A stretch of DNA of 64,000 nucleotides from Pohlia nutans. Lineage: Eukaryota > Streptophyta > Bryopsida > Bryales > Mniaceae. Below the pieces are notes generated by a model. It saw only the letters and a program-made list of their open reading frames with translations, was not told the DNA's origin and did no database searches. The stretch spans positions 11,005,001-11,069,000 of the forward strand of contig CM040088.1 in assembly GCA_022496805.1 (NCBI GenBank), read 5' to 3'. Position 1 is the stretch's first letter. Each line of letters starts with the position of its first letter. This document shows positions 1 to 11,884 of the stretch, piece by piece. Both the position numbers and the translations under genes were made by a program.

Positions 1-757
1 TTTGGTTCTAAGGGCATGTATGTAGGTTGGTTAGATTTTAGGAGTACATGGAGCCATGTATTTGCATCAAAGGAGTTGCAAATTGGACATGTGATTGATG
101 GAAATCTTTGTATGCCAAAAATAGTTGTTTTCTAGCATTGCCCATGTATTGTTCAATACGGAATTTTAAAAGGCTTTTTTTTTGTGAGTCTATTATTACA
201 GGGTTAGACCAAAAATTATTGAGTATTTCATTATCTATGTTGGGGTTCATTGTCCATTTACTAATGTTAGGAAATTGCCGTGCCATTATTTCTAAGTTGT
301 TTTCACAATCATGTTTAGTGATGTATGTTTCAAGACATCTGAGAGGGCCTTTGTCAAGTTGCTTTCTTGATCGAGGCCATGTATCTTTTTAAAAGTAATA
401 TAGTATAGTATGTGCAAACTCATATGATTTGGCAGCGAATCTATATTGTTTTTGATGCCATCTTTTGCAAGTTGGTCTTCTTATTCATTTCCGTCAATGT
501 TGGTATGTGCTTTGATTTTGTATATTGTAGTGGGTTGTGATTGGCTTTTTAACATTTCTACCATAGATGTTAATATGATTTTATCAGCGTGGTGTTATGT
601 TGGGTTGGATATTTTATTTGTGTGTTGAGTACATATAGACAACTGAGGCAATCAGTAAATATGTGTGCGGGTTCATTTGAGTAATTGGTAGTAATTAGTC
701 TGAGTGTTTTATGTATAGCCATTAATTCAGCTCTGAAGTTGGTTTGTAGTCCAGGTA
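1..757 (-). pseudogene. LINE polyprotein C-terminus (RNase H plus CCHC-like tail), remnant
   Basis: Read on the minus strand, about 735 down to 400 gives an RNase H-like domain in its usual order: FRAELMAIH (Glu), then FTDCLSCL (Asp), then IKAHTNIDGNE, the His/Asn end of the fold. A stop follows that last motif. Lower down, 290 to 1 encodes a stretch with KFRIEQYMGNARKQLF and then ITCPICNSF with a downstream TWLHVLL, a pattern I associate with the zinc-knuckle tail of plant LINE polyproteins. The frame is broken between these blocks, so it is a dead copy. It runs off the left edge, so its 3' end and any tail are not visible. The order RT, RNase H, cysteine tail is typical of plant L1-type elements with an acquired RNase H; the assignment rests on motifs only. 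Confidence 0.6.
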
Positions 758-1828
758 CTAAAGGGAGAGACTACGCGACTAGCCGCTAGTTCAAGACCCC
801 CACACTAAGGTCCACTCAAGAAATATATCATTATACACCCCAACGTAAAAAGAGGGTATCATGTAGAATCTATACTACATTGCAACCCTCTCAAATGTAC
901 ATGATATAAGGTAGAAGCACCAGAAACTCTTAGGTACCAATTGTAGTCACCTATAAAAGCACATGTTTCAACTTCAGGAGTTCCTAATCTAGTTATCACA
1001 AGCATTAATTATGAATACCAAGTTAACAATCTCATTGGACTAGAAATGAAAGACAGTTACTGGTACACCTACTAACATCAATAGTGGTCTATGCATATTA
1101 AGTTTGAAAATTTATAAAAAAATCATACATTGTGAAAAAATTAATTAAAAATTGAGCTTGGTTGTTAAACCCTAAGTTTTATGTGCTGCAATTTTTTATC
1201 ATTGAAAATCAGCGCTCTATGTAGATTGAAATGCTTAAAGTGACGGCAACTGTACCCCTTACCTTAATCCTTTAATGCTTTTGGTACTGTAGCAGGGTTC
1301 ACTGGTTTTCACTGGGTTTTTCCACTATGATTGATACTGCCAGAAATAGAATGGATTCAATTAGAAAGAAACTGTACAATTGTATTCTCAACTGGAGTGC
1401 AAACATTTTGCCAAAATTAGAGAATCATCCAATGGTGGGATTGGAAGAGCATAGTATGTCTTTGAACCGTATAATGCACACTCAAAAATGAGATTTTGAA
1501 GGGTGTGTGACTTCAAAGTTAAATAGAATTTGGGTAAAATTTTCTAAAATGAAAGTAAAGATGTTCAGCAATGAACTATGTCAACACCTCTTCGTTGCAA
1601 TCTTTCATGTTAAGAACGAACTCACACATAATTATTGTGAATTTTATAAGTGAGGGTGACTTATCCATGTACGGTTTAGGACAAAAATTTATACGTTAAA
1701 ATATGAAAGGAGTTAGTACATGGATCAAGATCGGAATACATACACTAATGGAACATGAACAAGAGAACACAATCCAAAAAAAAGAAAAAGACAACAAACT
1801 TCCAAACACAAGAAATACCGATACGATA
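758..1828. other. Spacer without a recognisable gene
   Basis: AT-rich DNA with only short, composition-driven reading frames. No paired termini or coding motifs were recognised. Confidence 0.5.
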
Positions 1829-1960
1829 GAAACTCCGACCCTATCTCAAGGCCGGCGTGAATAAAGTGTTCGTTCGTAATGCCAATGACCCGGTGCCCAC
1901 CGGACAAGGGGACATTGGGACAATACTACTCTCCCCTTTCGAGGATGGATACTATAGTAA
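1829..1960 (-). repeat. Retroposon 3' end with terminal stem-loop, copy A
   Basis: One of four copies in this window of a conserved segment of about 130 bp. Read on the minus strand it runs from a block ending in TTTATTCACGCCGGCC through a stem-loop and ends in GGAGTTTC followed by a short TATC-like tail. Here the stem-loop is degraded (CCGGCCTT, loop GAGATA, GGGTCGG) but the surrounding 100 bp is clear. A simple-repeat tail just after a hairpin is usual for LINE and SINE 3' ends. Confidence 0.6.
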
Positions 1961-2482
1961 CAGTAACAAAAAAACAGTAACAATAACATAATACAGTAAC
2001 AAGGTACCAATGGTTGGGTACTAGTTTGAATAAAGGTATGTTTTGAGTTGAGTAAGAAATACCGCATAATACATATGTTGTATTTGTAAGTATTTACTGT
2101 ATTTCAAGTATTTACAGTATTTTTGCATCTTGTTCATAGGTATTTTGATAGTTGCAAAACTCCAAATTGAAATTTTCTTTTTCTAGAAGATGTATATTAT
2201 ACCGCTCATCATCTAAACTTCACAATTCAAAATCCAATTCTTCACGGATTTTCCACTATTCGCGTTTTCGACACAGCAGAGACCACAATGTGGTCACTTG
2301 AGCACTAAAGGGTTAATGAAATGCCCATCCTGCATTGCTCTGTGCTCAAAACATAATTATATTCTATTTGATACGGGGTAGCTTACAATTGGATTTTTTG
2401 GGTTTCTGTTGTGATTCCAGTGCTCAGTATTTGCAATGGATGCCCTTCAATCAGCTTGTTCATTGTTGCTCTGCATTAACCC

Positions 2483-3060
2483 TTAACCCCTAAACGTCCT
2501 CACCCTTGTCTAGTTTGGGCAGTTTTGAAAGATGAATCATAAAATGCAACTAAGACGAATATTTTGAACTTGATGTATGAATAAAAGTTGTACACTATGA
2601 ATTTTAGATTTTATCCATATGGTTAGATCTGCAATTGCTTTCACCAATATTTTTCTATAAATTTTGAAATATAAAATTCAAAATTATTTTGTAATTTGAT
2701 TACGAATAAGATATTGACAATTTGTGGATGAAATTTGTTGTGATGGGTTAAAACGTAATACTCTAAGTGTAGTGATTTTTGGAGATTTTTTGGTTGCTTA
2801 ATTTTATGAGTTTTTTTTTTTCAAGAGCACTTTTAGACTAGAATCTTCGAAATTTTTGGTGAAACACTACAACATAAAATGAGGCATAAAGTTTCACAAA
2901 TCATCCCCTTTCTAATCGGATCGCACATGCACGAAGCTAACTTCCCATAAAAAAAATTCACTAAAAAAAATTTACTGCAAAAAGTGCATGATGGATGAGA
3001 AATCGAAGTTTGATTCTGTACATCATGCAAAATATGCATGGTTGGGCAGTTAAGGGTTAA
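2483..3060. mobile_element. TTAA-flanked (piggyBac-type) MITE, 578 bp
   Basis: Begins TTAACCCCTAAACGTCC and ends AGTTAAGGGTTAA. It has no coding capacity. The interior matches, in inverted orientation, the elements at 28366-28653 and 30060-32072, and more loosely 14257-14842. Shared landmarks include a run resembling TCCATATGGTTAGAT and a TTGACAATTTGTG-like block. A non-autonomous element bounded by TTAA with CCC-starting termini fits the piggyBac pattern. Confidence 0.75.
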
Positions 3061-3283
3061 AGGTCCCTTGGGAATAGTAGATATGTTGGCGTATATTTGG
3101 CATCTCTTATAAGTAAGAAACTCCAAATTGGGACCCATTAGCTCATCAAAACCATGGTAGCATAAATTTCAACTTTACGCTTGATTTGAGATCATTGGAG
3201 GTGAGGAACCATTCTAAATACAACAAAATACTGACATATAAGACTGGTTAGAATGGGCTTTCTAGACCTTCAAGGGTTAATAA
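3057..3283. repeat. Possible short TTAA-type MITE abutting the previous one
   Basis: Starts in the shared TTAA with AAAGGTCCCTTGG and ends CCTTCAAGGGTTAA. The right end matches the family; the left end seems to lack several terminal bases. It may be a degraded element that inserted into or beside its neighbour. Confidence 0.35.
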
Positions 3284-4533
3284 TGAGTTAGAGATGATCT
3301 CTCTCATTTTCAATTCCTGAGTTCTTTTCTTTCCTATCAATCTCAACATACATACTGTGCAAATCAACACCTTGTTGCCGAGGTGTTCTTCCCGAGGTCC
3401 TGTCAGGTGTCCTTGCTGAAGACTGTCCAGGGTCATCCCTATTGTTTGTTGCAAACATTGGCATGAAATGAGCTCTTATCATCATAGACCTTGCTACCCA
3501 AGCCTTTGAAGCATGGTTAGACAAACTACCCCAAGTGATTGAACATTTATCATGATGGTCTTTGGGACAACACTATGATTATTATTATCATCATGATCTT
3601 CACATAGCCCTAGTTATTCCAACTGGTATTACCCCCTTATGTACACAGGTTCTACATATTGACATGATACTTGGATGTTAACATGTAATCACGAGCGACA
3701 TAACAGAGGTGCATCAGTTAAATATGTTTTAATATTGATTTTTGTATGAAGATTATTATTTAAGCTGACATTACTTGGTGCAAAATTCATGCAAATATTA
3801 GTAATTATGATATCCATACGATGCAAATATTCATGCAAATAGTAATGATATTTAGGAGACAAAAATATTAAATTTTCAAAACTTAGTTTGTAATTGATTT
3901 GATACTTTAGTTTCAATCATTAATTTCTTCAATGATAACACTTTTAAACATAATTTAAAAAAACAAAAAAAACATGATATATATAGGAAATGGTATTCAC
4001 CTAATGATGGATTAAATATGTGGACTCTTAGAGAATCATGCACGTTCATTGCTAATTTTGGCTAAATTGTCAAGAAAAAATATTGTAGATTTTGCAACTA
4101 AAACATGAACTTGGTTGTGTTGTACTATTAGCTTACCTTCTTAAAGAACTATCTTCCATAATGACTTGAAGTGGGGGTCTGAACGAACTATCTTCCGAGT
4201 GTTTTGGCCTCAATTGAGACTGTTCTTCACTGCCATCCACTTGAATTTTCTTATGACCAAAGCTAAACATCGTGTCCAATTTCACCCTTTTTTCTGCACC
4301 CTTGTATCACACTTGTAAGGCTTTTCCAACTCGTGTTGGTAGAAGAGCAGGTTTGAATTTGGTGCCCATCTGAAACCACCGCCAAATGATTGATTTGGTT
4401 ATTTTCACATTATGCTTAGTCTACTATAAGTTCTGAGGCATCCATGTTAATCTCTTGGAAGAAGATTATAACCCACTATCCTTTTGCTCAATGTGAGCCC
4501 TTTGATCAACTAAAAAAATACATACCTACACTA
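3284..4533. other. Spacer without a recognisable gene
   Basis: AT-rich. Overlapping minus-strand frames at 3250-3520 contain TPDRTSGRTPRQQG but have no recognisable domain and no supporting context. Nothing else seen. Confidence 0.45.
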
Positions 4534-4721
4534 CACTGAAATTACCATATAATGTGCCCCACAGTATTTATAAGAGTCTTTACTAATAGTTAATTTTTCA
4601 AAATACCGTGGTAAAACTCATCCAAATTGGATGAACTTTTGTTAAAATAGATGAAAATATGTCCAAATGGATGAATGTACCCACGCCATTCACCCACCCA
4701 CAATACATGGTGATTTTGGTG
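4534..4721. mobile_element. 188-bp TA-flanked MITE (CACTGAAAT family), copy 1
   Basis: Termini CACTGAAATTACCATATA and a mirrored end GGTGATTTTGGTG, flanked on both sides by TA. The element at 19062-19249 has the same length, termini and interior (repeated TCCAAATGGATGAA blocks). The TA duplication suggests a Tc1/mariner-type source, although the CACTG start also recalls CACTA ends; the missing 3-bp duplication argues against CACTA. Confidence 0.65.
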
Positions 4722-4821
4722 TACTAGGATCATACATTGATTGCTATGTTGTTAGAAGAGTAGCTATAACAACATTACAATTCCTAACTGATGTTGCTTA
4801 ACAAGTTGTAATGTTGCTAAC

Positions 4822-5051
4822 TTAACCCTTAAAAGCCCTTGGAGTCCCTCTCTACAACTCGTATTTAACCTTATAATTGTTTAATTGTAGTTTAATACAT
4901 GAATTGTGATATATTATTATATACATATTATCATGATTATTGATTTTACTTTGTACTGAAAAGTATTTGGTCATTGTTATTTGATGAAATACCACCAAAT
5001 ACATAATATACTATACGGCCGCAAAGGGCTTTCGAGCCGTTCAAAGGTTAA
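4822..5051. mobile_element. TTAA-type MITE, 230 bp, first of a close pair
   Basis: Starts TTAACCCTTAAAAGCCC and ends GCCGTTCAAAGGTTAA. The interior is nearly the same as 5170-5405, in the same orientation, including the ACTATACGGCCGCAAA landmark near the right end. The pair defines a short subfamily of the TTAA elements. Confidence 0.7.
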
Positions 5052-5169
5052 GTTACTCCTAATTGTTGCTAACAACATAGCACACAATGTATAATCCTGG
5101 TAGGGCTCGACAATCATTTAAAATTTAATGGAATGGCACCATGTTCAATAACCTTCTCGATGATCTCAG

Positions 5170-5405
5170 TTATCCTTTAAAAGGCCCTTGGGGTCCCTCT
5201 CTACAAACTGAATTTAGCCTTATAATTGCTCAATTGTGGTTTACTATACGAATTGTGATATATTGTTAGATACATATTATCAGGATTACCAATTTTGCTT
5301 TGTATTGAAAAGTGTTTGGTCACTCATTTTTATTTTGATCAAATACCATCAAATACGGAATACACTATACGGCCGCAAAAGACTTTCGGGCCGTTCAAGG
5401 GTTAA
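5170..5405. mobile_element. TTAA-type MITE, 236 bp, second of a close pair
   Basis: Same subfamily and orientation as 4822-5051, about 118 bp downstream of it. The left boundary has mutated to TTAT; the right end GCCGTTCAAGGGTTAA is well preserved. Confidence 0.68.
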
Positions 5406-5693
5406 GGTACTCTTTGGCAAAGAGAAAATACTAGACAGAAATCAATGCATAGGATTTGAAGTCCAAAGCCCATACCTGAGAAACATGAGCATAGAGTGGC
5501 AATGTGCATGCACTCACAAAGAGTTGCACTCCTAATCTGCACTCCCAATCAATGAGTAATTAAGCCTTCAGTACAAGTTACAGTAAGATTAATATCATGT
5601 GTTCATCCATTCTAACAATGTATGATTTACATAGTTGAATTTTTTTTTGCGTCCTGCACAATAGACACCAACTATATATGCACCCAAATTCCA

Positions 5694-6012
5694 TTAACCC
5701 CTAAACGTCCAGCGTCCAGAAACTGGATCACGAACAGATTCAAAGCCTTGTAACTTTCTCATACAATCTTGGATGACTTTTATCCAAATTATCTTTGCAA
5801 GCCTATTAAATTCTTTACCAATTAAAGTAAATATCTTGTGATGGGCAAATGTTGATAATATTGGAGAGGCCTCTAAATGCAGGTATGTTAAATTTGTTGG
5901 ATAGGGCAAAGGTCCACTCATCTACACTTCATGTACATCTGAACCATGCTAATATCTATTTTTGAGGCTAGCATCTACTTCTATATAAAGGGTCGGTACG
6001 TTTAGGGGTTAA
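5694..6012. mobile_element. TTAA-type MITE, 319 bp, with perfect 15-bp ends
   Basis: TTAACCCCTAAACGT on the left is mirrored exactly by ACGTTTAGGGGTTAA on the right. No coding capacity. One of the best preserved copies and useful for defining the family ends. Confidence 0.8.
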
Positions 6013-7200
6013 TCAGAGAATCGAATTGATGGCCCAATTGATGGACAACAGAACCATACCCCACTCCTAGGCAGACGTACACAAATGTCTTGTTACTCTC
6101 CAGAAGGCACGTGTGAAACCCAAACGCCCACTACAATCAAAAAAACAAAAACCAGGATTAATACTATTGTTTTCTTGAAACAACATCATTGAGTCGTAGA
6201 TGTGTTCCAACTACTACGGACCCAAAAAAATTGAATGTAAACTGAAGCATCGATCACGGTCTAATAATCACATTTGTTAAAACAACATGTTTCAGAGTGA
6301 CATTCAATTGCACAAAGCTCCAAAAACTAGCCAGGACCTTAGACTAATGATCTGGAAAAATCATAACAGTAGGTTTCTTTTAAATGCACTAGGTGAGCCA
6401 TTTTAATGAATTTTATTAGAAACTCTGATCCTCTTTTGAGGCCAGCGTGAATAAAGTGTATGTTCGTAATGACAATGAACTAGTGCCAAACCATTTTAAT
6501 GAATATGGTAATTCTACGCGTGAAAGGAATGATTCAGTCTGCTTGAGTCACTGAGATCACTTACCACATTCCAAAGAAAAGTAGCCAACTCAAACGCATT
6601 CTGTAACAACCAAGCAGAGGTGTTATTATCATTCCTTGCTCAAAAACTTGATGAAAAATCAACCATTGATCAACGATGAAGATGCAACAGGTATCAAACG
6701 TGTCGCGTTTAGGGTTTAGGGAGGGAGGAAGCCGGGACAATACTTGGAACATGACCAAGTGCAGGATAGAGAGGAGTAGCTCAGGTCAGCCAAACTAGAA
6801 CAACTGATCCCGTGGTTGCATCAATTGACCCACATACGCGCCCGGCACACATGCATTCTCTATTGCTAACGTGGTGACCACGTGCTGCAGCTTCGCACCG
6901 ATGGCTAAAACGCGCTGCAAAATAATCCACAGCCACAAGTCTTACAACAATAAAATTAAATTAAAAACACTATATTTGTTAAATTAAGACTTTTGCTTGC
7001 ATTTGAGACTTGAAGGACTTTAAGATGATCACCTTAAACACATTGTATAGCTTATATTTAATATTAATATATATATTACAAATATATTGTATAAGCTTAT
7101 ATTTAAATTGTATGTGCTATAAATATGCACCTAGTCTGTATTTTGATTAAATCGTGCTCATTTTGTTAAGATGATACATAGATGATACAGCTTTGGGACT
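6013..7200. other. Spacer with one retroposon fragment
   Basis: Apart from the fragment at 6419-6482, no gene is recognised. A less AT-rich stretch near 6690-6920 has only short open frames without known motifs. Confidence 0.45.
6419..6482 (-). repeat. Retroposon 3' end with terminal stem-loop, copy C (fragment)
   Basis: About 65 bp matching the 3'-terminal part of the stem-loop retroposon family: GAAACTCTGATCCTC, loop TTTT, GAGGCCAGC, then the conserved GTGAATAAAGTGT. The remainder is missing. Confidence 0.5.
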
Positions 7201-7576
7201 TTAACCCTTAAACGTCAAGGTAAGCCCCATGGGCTTATTTAAAAGAGAATAATGAAGAAAAAAGTTGATTTTCTCAACCAAATCAAGCGAGACTTGTTGC
7301 GTTGGAAAGCTACTAAAAAAGCGATCTAAATTCCAAATTTTCGCCTCATTTGAGAGATTGTAGAATCGTTGGTAAGCAATCAAAGTTATCAAATAGAACA
7401 AGTTTTGAAAGTTGGGGCAGCTGAAGTTCAGCAGTGCCGCAGTGCTACAGTGCTAGCCAGCAGTGCACTGCAGAGCGGTTTTTGCCAAAAAAAAAAAAAA
7501 AAAAAAAAATTCTCCAAAAAATTTTAGATGCCTTCTGGGCTGCCCCGTCCAGGCCCTCTTGACATTTAAGGGTTAA
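7201..7576. mobile_element. TTAA-type MITE, 376 bp
   Basis: Starts TTAACCCTTAAACGTCAAGG and ends CTTGACATTTAAGGGTTAA. It contains a run rich in CAGTGC and GTGCTA words and an A-tract near 7487-7509. No coding capacity. Confidence 0.7.
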
Positions 7577-8065
7577 AAAGTCTCAAATTAAAAAAATATA
7601 GTGTTTAAATCGTTGATTTGCACTGGCTCTTTGAGTCCCATAGAAATTCGGCCACGTAACATTGCAGAACGTCCGGATCAAAAGTGGCATGGACATAACA
7701 TGATACACGACACAAAGAAATCTTTCTCAGTCATATATCTTTCCAAGTCATTTGGAACAAAAGCCTGCAGGGAACATGAAACCCCCAAGGCGGTCACGAG
7801 AACAGATAAAGAAAACCAAAAGAAAAGGTCCGGCCGGTTCTACTAAGCCTCATGTGGTCCGGCTGTAGTTTTAAGATTGTTGTCTGAAAATTTAAATTTC
7901 TTCGCCGAGGAGGCTTGTCTCCTCTGGTTTTCGGTGTGTGCGACTTTCATTAATTCAATGGGGTTTCATCCTCTTGTTTCAAAAAAAAAAAAAAAGAAAA
8001 AAAAAAAGATAAAAAGAAAAGAAAAACAGAGCCTGCATGACTCAGGGTTATACATAGACTTAATA

Positions 8066-8611
8066 TTAACCCTTAAACGTACCACTCCTTTGTAGGAAAG
8101 TCAAACTACACAATTTAGCCTTCAAGATTTATCAAAATATATTTTGTAATATTTTTCATGCATGGAATTGAATGTTTCCTATCAGTCTTGAAATTTTCAG
8201 ATTTTTTTCATTTAATACGGCCTTGTTAACAAATTTTTAAGTCAAATACTTCAAAAAATATTTTTTATTACAAAAAAGCTTTAAAAAATTAATATTTTTT
8301 TGGGAGCAGGTACAAATTACAATGGAGAATCACATGATATGTTTTCCATAGAAAATTTTTATTTAAATTTTGAAATTCGAAAGGTGAACATCCTATGTAG
8401 TTTAATTCAAACTTTGAGCTACAAAGCTTGCACAAGCAATAAAATACTCAATAATTGGAATTTTTAAGATTTGAAAAGTGGAGTTCAAACTAGACTTAAT
8501 AAACTTCATTTTCTTAGTTGGGTGTATTAGCAACAAAAGTCGTCTTCAAGATCAAAATTGGGTTTGACCAACAAACGTCCAGAAACTGGATGCCTGGACG
8601 TTTAGGGTTAA
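8066..8611. mobile_element. TTAA-type MITE, 546 bp
   Basis: Starts TTAACCCTTAAACGTACC and ends TGGACGTTTAGGGTTAA. The GTCCAGAAACTGGAT block at the right end also occurs at the left end of the element at 5694, which links the two. Confidence 0.7.
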
Positions 8612-8949
8612 GATGTCACTTAGCACAATTGATCTATTTTAAATCCTTATGCATGTACTGTACATCAACAATTGAGGCCATGCTTACAATTACAGGAATG
8701 AATGCCAACCAGAAATACAAGTAGACACCTGCATGTATAATCCCCACATTTATTATTATGTCAAAGCAAAACAGTTTTGAGACATTTTCTCATAACTCAC
8801 AATCCTTCTGGTATGAGCCCTTTGGTCAACCAAAAAGAAGCGATTTGGACATACAAGATTCAAGGAATTAAGCATTATTTAAGTCAATTAATTAAGCATA
8901 AAGTCAACCTTGCAGCTCTTGAAGGTTATGTAGTCCATAATAATAAATA

Positions 8950-9045
8950 CTCCATCCCATAATAGATGATGCTTTTGAGAAAAAAATTGTCCTAAATTAC
9001 TTGATGCAAATCATTTAATCAATTTGAAGTTATTATTTTACAAAT
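8950..9045. repeat. Stowaway-type MITE, one end only
   Basis: TA followed by CTCCATCCCATAATAGATG, then a sequence matching the inverted right end of the complete Stowaway-type element at 35500-35915 (GCTTTTGAGAAAAAA, then TTACTTGATGCAAATCATTT). The other half is missing. Confidence 0.55.
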
Positions 9046-9178
9046 TTTGAGGAAAGGGCAAGAATTCCATTAAGAGCGTGGGAAGCAATTGGGAACATGA
9101 TGGAAACCTTTGGGGAACAGAATGGTAACTATTGAGAATTATTTGGAAACATAAAAGGAACTTAAAAAGTAGTAGTAA

Positions 9179-9313
9179 AAACTCCGGACCTCTTTCGAGG
9201 CCGGCGTGAATAAAGTGTCTGTTCGTTTTGACAATGAGCCAGTGTCCACCGGACAAAGGGTCAATGGTACAAAACTACTCTCCCCTTTCGGGAATAGACA
9301 CTTTAGTGACCAA
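9179..9313 (-). repeat. Retroposon 3' end with terminal stem-loop, copy B
   Basis: About 135 bp, full length for the conserved 3' segment. On the minus strand the stem-loop reads CCGGCCTC, loop GAAA, GAGGTCCGG: eight or nine base pairs with one mismatch, closing a GNRA tetraloop. It is followed by GGAGTTTTTACTACTAC, a short TAC simple repeat that looks like a retroposon tail. Confidence 0.65.
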
Positions 9314-9449
9314 TAACTGAACTTGAAAACATTAAGGAACATGATGGAAACCTTTGGGAAGCATAGAGGAAATAAGAAAAAAAATTAGGGAACATGATGA
9401 ATTTTTTGGATGAAAAACATGGATGTGAAATTTGGATAATTTTGTGACA

Positions 9450-9985
9450 TTAACCCTTTAATGTCCCAATTCAACACTTCTATAAGATTCGTCATAAAAT
9501 GTTTGATGCAAAACAAAAAATGAAGTTGATGTACAATTCAAACTTGTATAGATCACATCTATACGGTTGGATTCATCATATTTTTTTAATTATTATTTAT
9601 TTATTAATTTTGCAAGGTTTTCTCTTGAAATTCAATTAAAAGTCCAAAATTAACACAACAAAAATAAAAATTATTGTAATGAAATTGGATTAACATGGCG
9701 TACGAGATGGTATGGTGTACATTATTTGATTCTACTTATTTTGAAAAGTTATTTTTAAGGTCTCCCTTTCGGATCTAAGAACGAAATTTGACATAAATTA
9801 ATTGTGTTGTTTTTGAAAAAATCACAATATCTTATTTCGAAGATCCATAGCGTACAAACAATAGTCAATTAGTACAAGAACCAAAAGAAATTTGGATGGA
9901 TGAAAATTGTACAAGATGAAGTATCGAGAAAGGTTGCAATCTAGTCATCGTTCATCATATGAACGCAAGCGCGTTAAACGGTTAA
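9450..9985. mobile_element. TTAA-type MITE, 536 bp
   Basis: Starts TTAACCCTTTAATGTCCC and ends in a degraded CGTTAAACGGTTAA. The interior matches 20610-21149 in inverted orientation (AATTCAACACTTCTATAA on one side, its mirror in the other), so the two are sister copies. Confidence 0.68.
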
Positions 9986-10113
9986 ATTGTGATGGACATC
10001 AGGCAGAGTAGTGACATGGTATTGTAACAGTTTGTAGTACCATAGATATGTCGCCACCCCACAAACAAATACTTAATATTTTTTGAAAGTTGAGGTTCAA
10101 TCCTCAAAATGCC

Positions 10114-10238
10114 ATTAGTATTCCATGAACTTTGGAAGTACCATGTCATTACGACATTAGTATTCCATGAACTTTGGAAGTACCATGTAATTACCACATT
10201 AGTATTCCATGAACTTTGGAAGTACCATGTCATTACCA
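10114..10238. repeat. 42-bp tandem repeat, three copies
   Basis: The unit begins ATTAGTATTCCATGAACT and recurs at 10114, 10156 and 10198 with one or two differences. Because 42 is a multiple of three, the minus strand stays open as a repeated 14-residue frame, which is probably accidental. Confidence 0.85.
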
Positions 10239-10239
10239 C

Positions 10240-11054
10240 ATATACTTAGTTTCTAATTGTAACTACCCTGTCATCCCATTGCAAAAGGGTGTTGGCTCGC
10301 ACTGCTATACTATGGTATGACCCTTCCCCAAATGTGTAAGTAGATTATAACCCTAAAATTTCATAATAATATTATGTTACAGTAATGTTAAAGAAGAGTA
10401 ATATTATAGTATTAGATCAAGTACACTATCTCAGTGAGTTCTTGGGAGACATACCATACACGCTCTTGCTATATAAAAAAGAACAAGCATTCAACGCGTA
10501 ATTAATTATCTCCTAAACACGTACCAGAATCATGACCCCGCAGGTAGGCACATTGCAGGCCACCGTATGACACTATCCACCACAAGCGCTTAAGGAATCC
10601 CAAGCATAACACCACTAGAAGAAGAGCCTCTATGGTACGTCTCCCCGGAAGTACGATAATCGAGGAAAGGAAAGGCAAATCCAGATCAACACATGTATAA
10701 CCGTCAGACACCAACATAACAATGCGAGACACTCAATAGTAAACAAGAAATAGACACATAATAATCACGAAACGCCATTGTCCACGGGTCATAGTACCGA
10801 ATCTCAAATCTACTGCCCGCCCGGCTTCACTACGTACCAGACCACACCCACAATAATGAGCCCCAACCATGAAGATGATCAGGTCTAATCTGTTTCTCTG
10901 CCAAGGACCAACTACACCCTATGGGAAACTGCCACTCCTTCCCCCATGTAGGATAACTAGTCACATAACAGCCACCTTGATGCCGGCTTGTATTGCCAGG
11001 CATTTGTATCATCGACACCAACCAACCATCGTCATCATCGGTCACACCGCGAGT
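10240..11054. other. Downstream flank of eIF1, no gene recognised
   Basis: This lies 3' of the eIF1 stop on the minus strand. Frames at 10502-10732 and 10830-11174 are open but show no domain and overlap on both strands. Part of it may be the eIF1 3' untranslated region. Confidence 0.4.
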
Positions 11055-11884
11055 TTAGAAACCGTGGATCTTGATCAGATCCTTCTTCACAATTCCCGCC
11101 TGCACGTAAAGATCAGAGTTGCTATTAAGCTATGTATGCCCTACATGACATCACTGATACCAAACCCGATTTAAGCTCTGTATTCGAAGAAGTCGAGTTT
11201 TCTAAAACACCATACGCTAGCGGAGGCCCTCATACCAAGAGGAAAATAACATTCAAAGTACTGGAGAATTTAATATATAGTAAACATAACCCGAGAACAA
11301 ACCTAAACGTCGTTCAAATTCATGGACCTGTCCTAATCTATTGAGTATCAGAGCAGCGATGGCTTGTCAACATACCTGGACCAGAAAGGTCGAAACATTC
11401 TTCCGCTGGTCACCCTGAAGCTGGATGACTTGGCCCAACTCCGGGTCCTGCACAACCACACCGTTGCAGCAGAACTCCTTCTTGAGATCCTTGAGAATCT
11501 TGTTGTAGTTGAACTCCTTTTTCAGTCCTTGAACAGTTGTCAAGCTCTTTCGTCCATTCCGCTGCTGCACACGAACATGCACATAGCCGCTTCCTTTCGA
11601 GCCTACCCCGCTGTCCTCAACATTCGCTTCCGCGAATGGGTCTGCACATCACATCAACAACCATCAACATACAATAAACACAAGGAGAGACCATTTCGAT
11701 TCCACATAAGGTACAACCTGCAAAAAACAAAACATAACAAACAAACCCTATTCCAGACACCAAAAAGCAACAATCGCTACATAAAGAAATACCCTGTGTA
11801 AGAAAACACTACAACCATGAAAGCGAGGGCCAGAAAACACGCACCGAAAGAGGCCGGAATAACCGTGTCCGACAACTCCAACAT
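11055..11884 (-). CDS. eIF1: Translation initiation factor eIF1 (SUI1), three exons, complete
   Basis: eIF1 binds the 40S subunit near the P site, promotes scanning and enforces AUG selection. Exons on the minus strand: 11884-11845, 11641-11376, 11099-11055. Junctions are GT-AG and phases agree, giving about 116 residues, close to the usual plant length of about 113. The SUI1 core is unmistakable: VHVRVQQRNGRKSLTTVQGL, then KDLKKEFCCNG, VVQDPELGQVIQLQGDQR and KNVSTFLVQ, with exon 3 supplying AGIVKKDLIKIHGF and the stop. Exon 1 encodes MLELSDTVIPASF and joins to DPFAEANVEDSG, matching the family's acidic N-terminus. The start is the only ATG in that frame before the donor. A G/C-richer 5' flank lies just upstream. 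No damage is seen, so it is probably expressed. Confidence 0.93.

Noticed and set aside
4534..4721. CACTA element on the basis of the CACTG start
   Set aside because: The flanks show TA rather than a 3-bp duplication, unlike the true CACTA mini-element at 19771-19900.
5694..5712. CCCTAAA inside the MITE ends as interstitial telomere repeats
   Set aside because: The plant telomere word occurs once per element, as part of a defined TTAACCCCTAAACG terminus with a mirror-image partner, and never in tandem.
9982..10239. 85-codon frame with repeated WYFQSSWNTN
   Set aside because: It is a by-product of a 42-bp tandem repeat whose unit is divisible by three.
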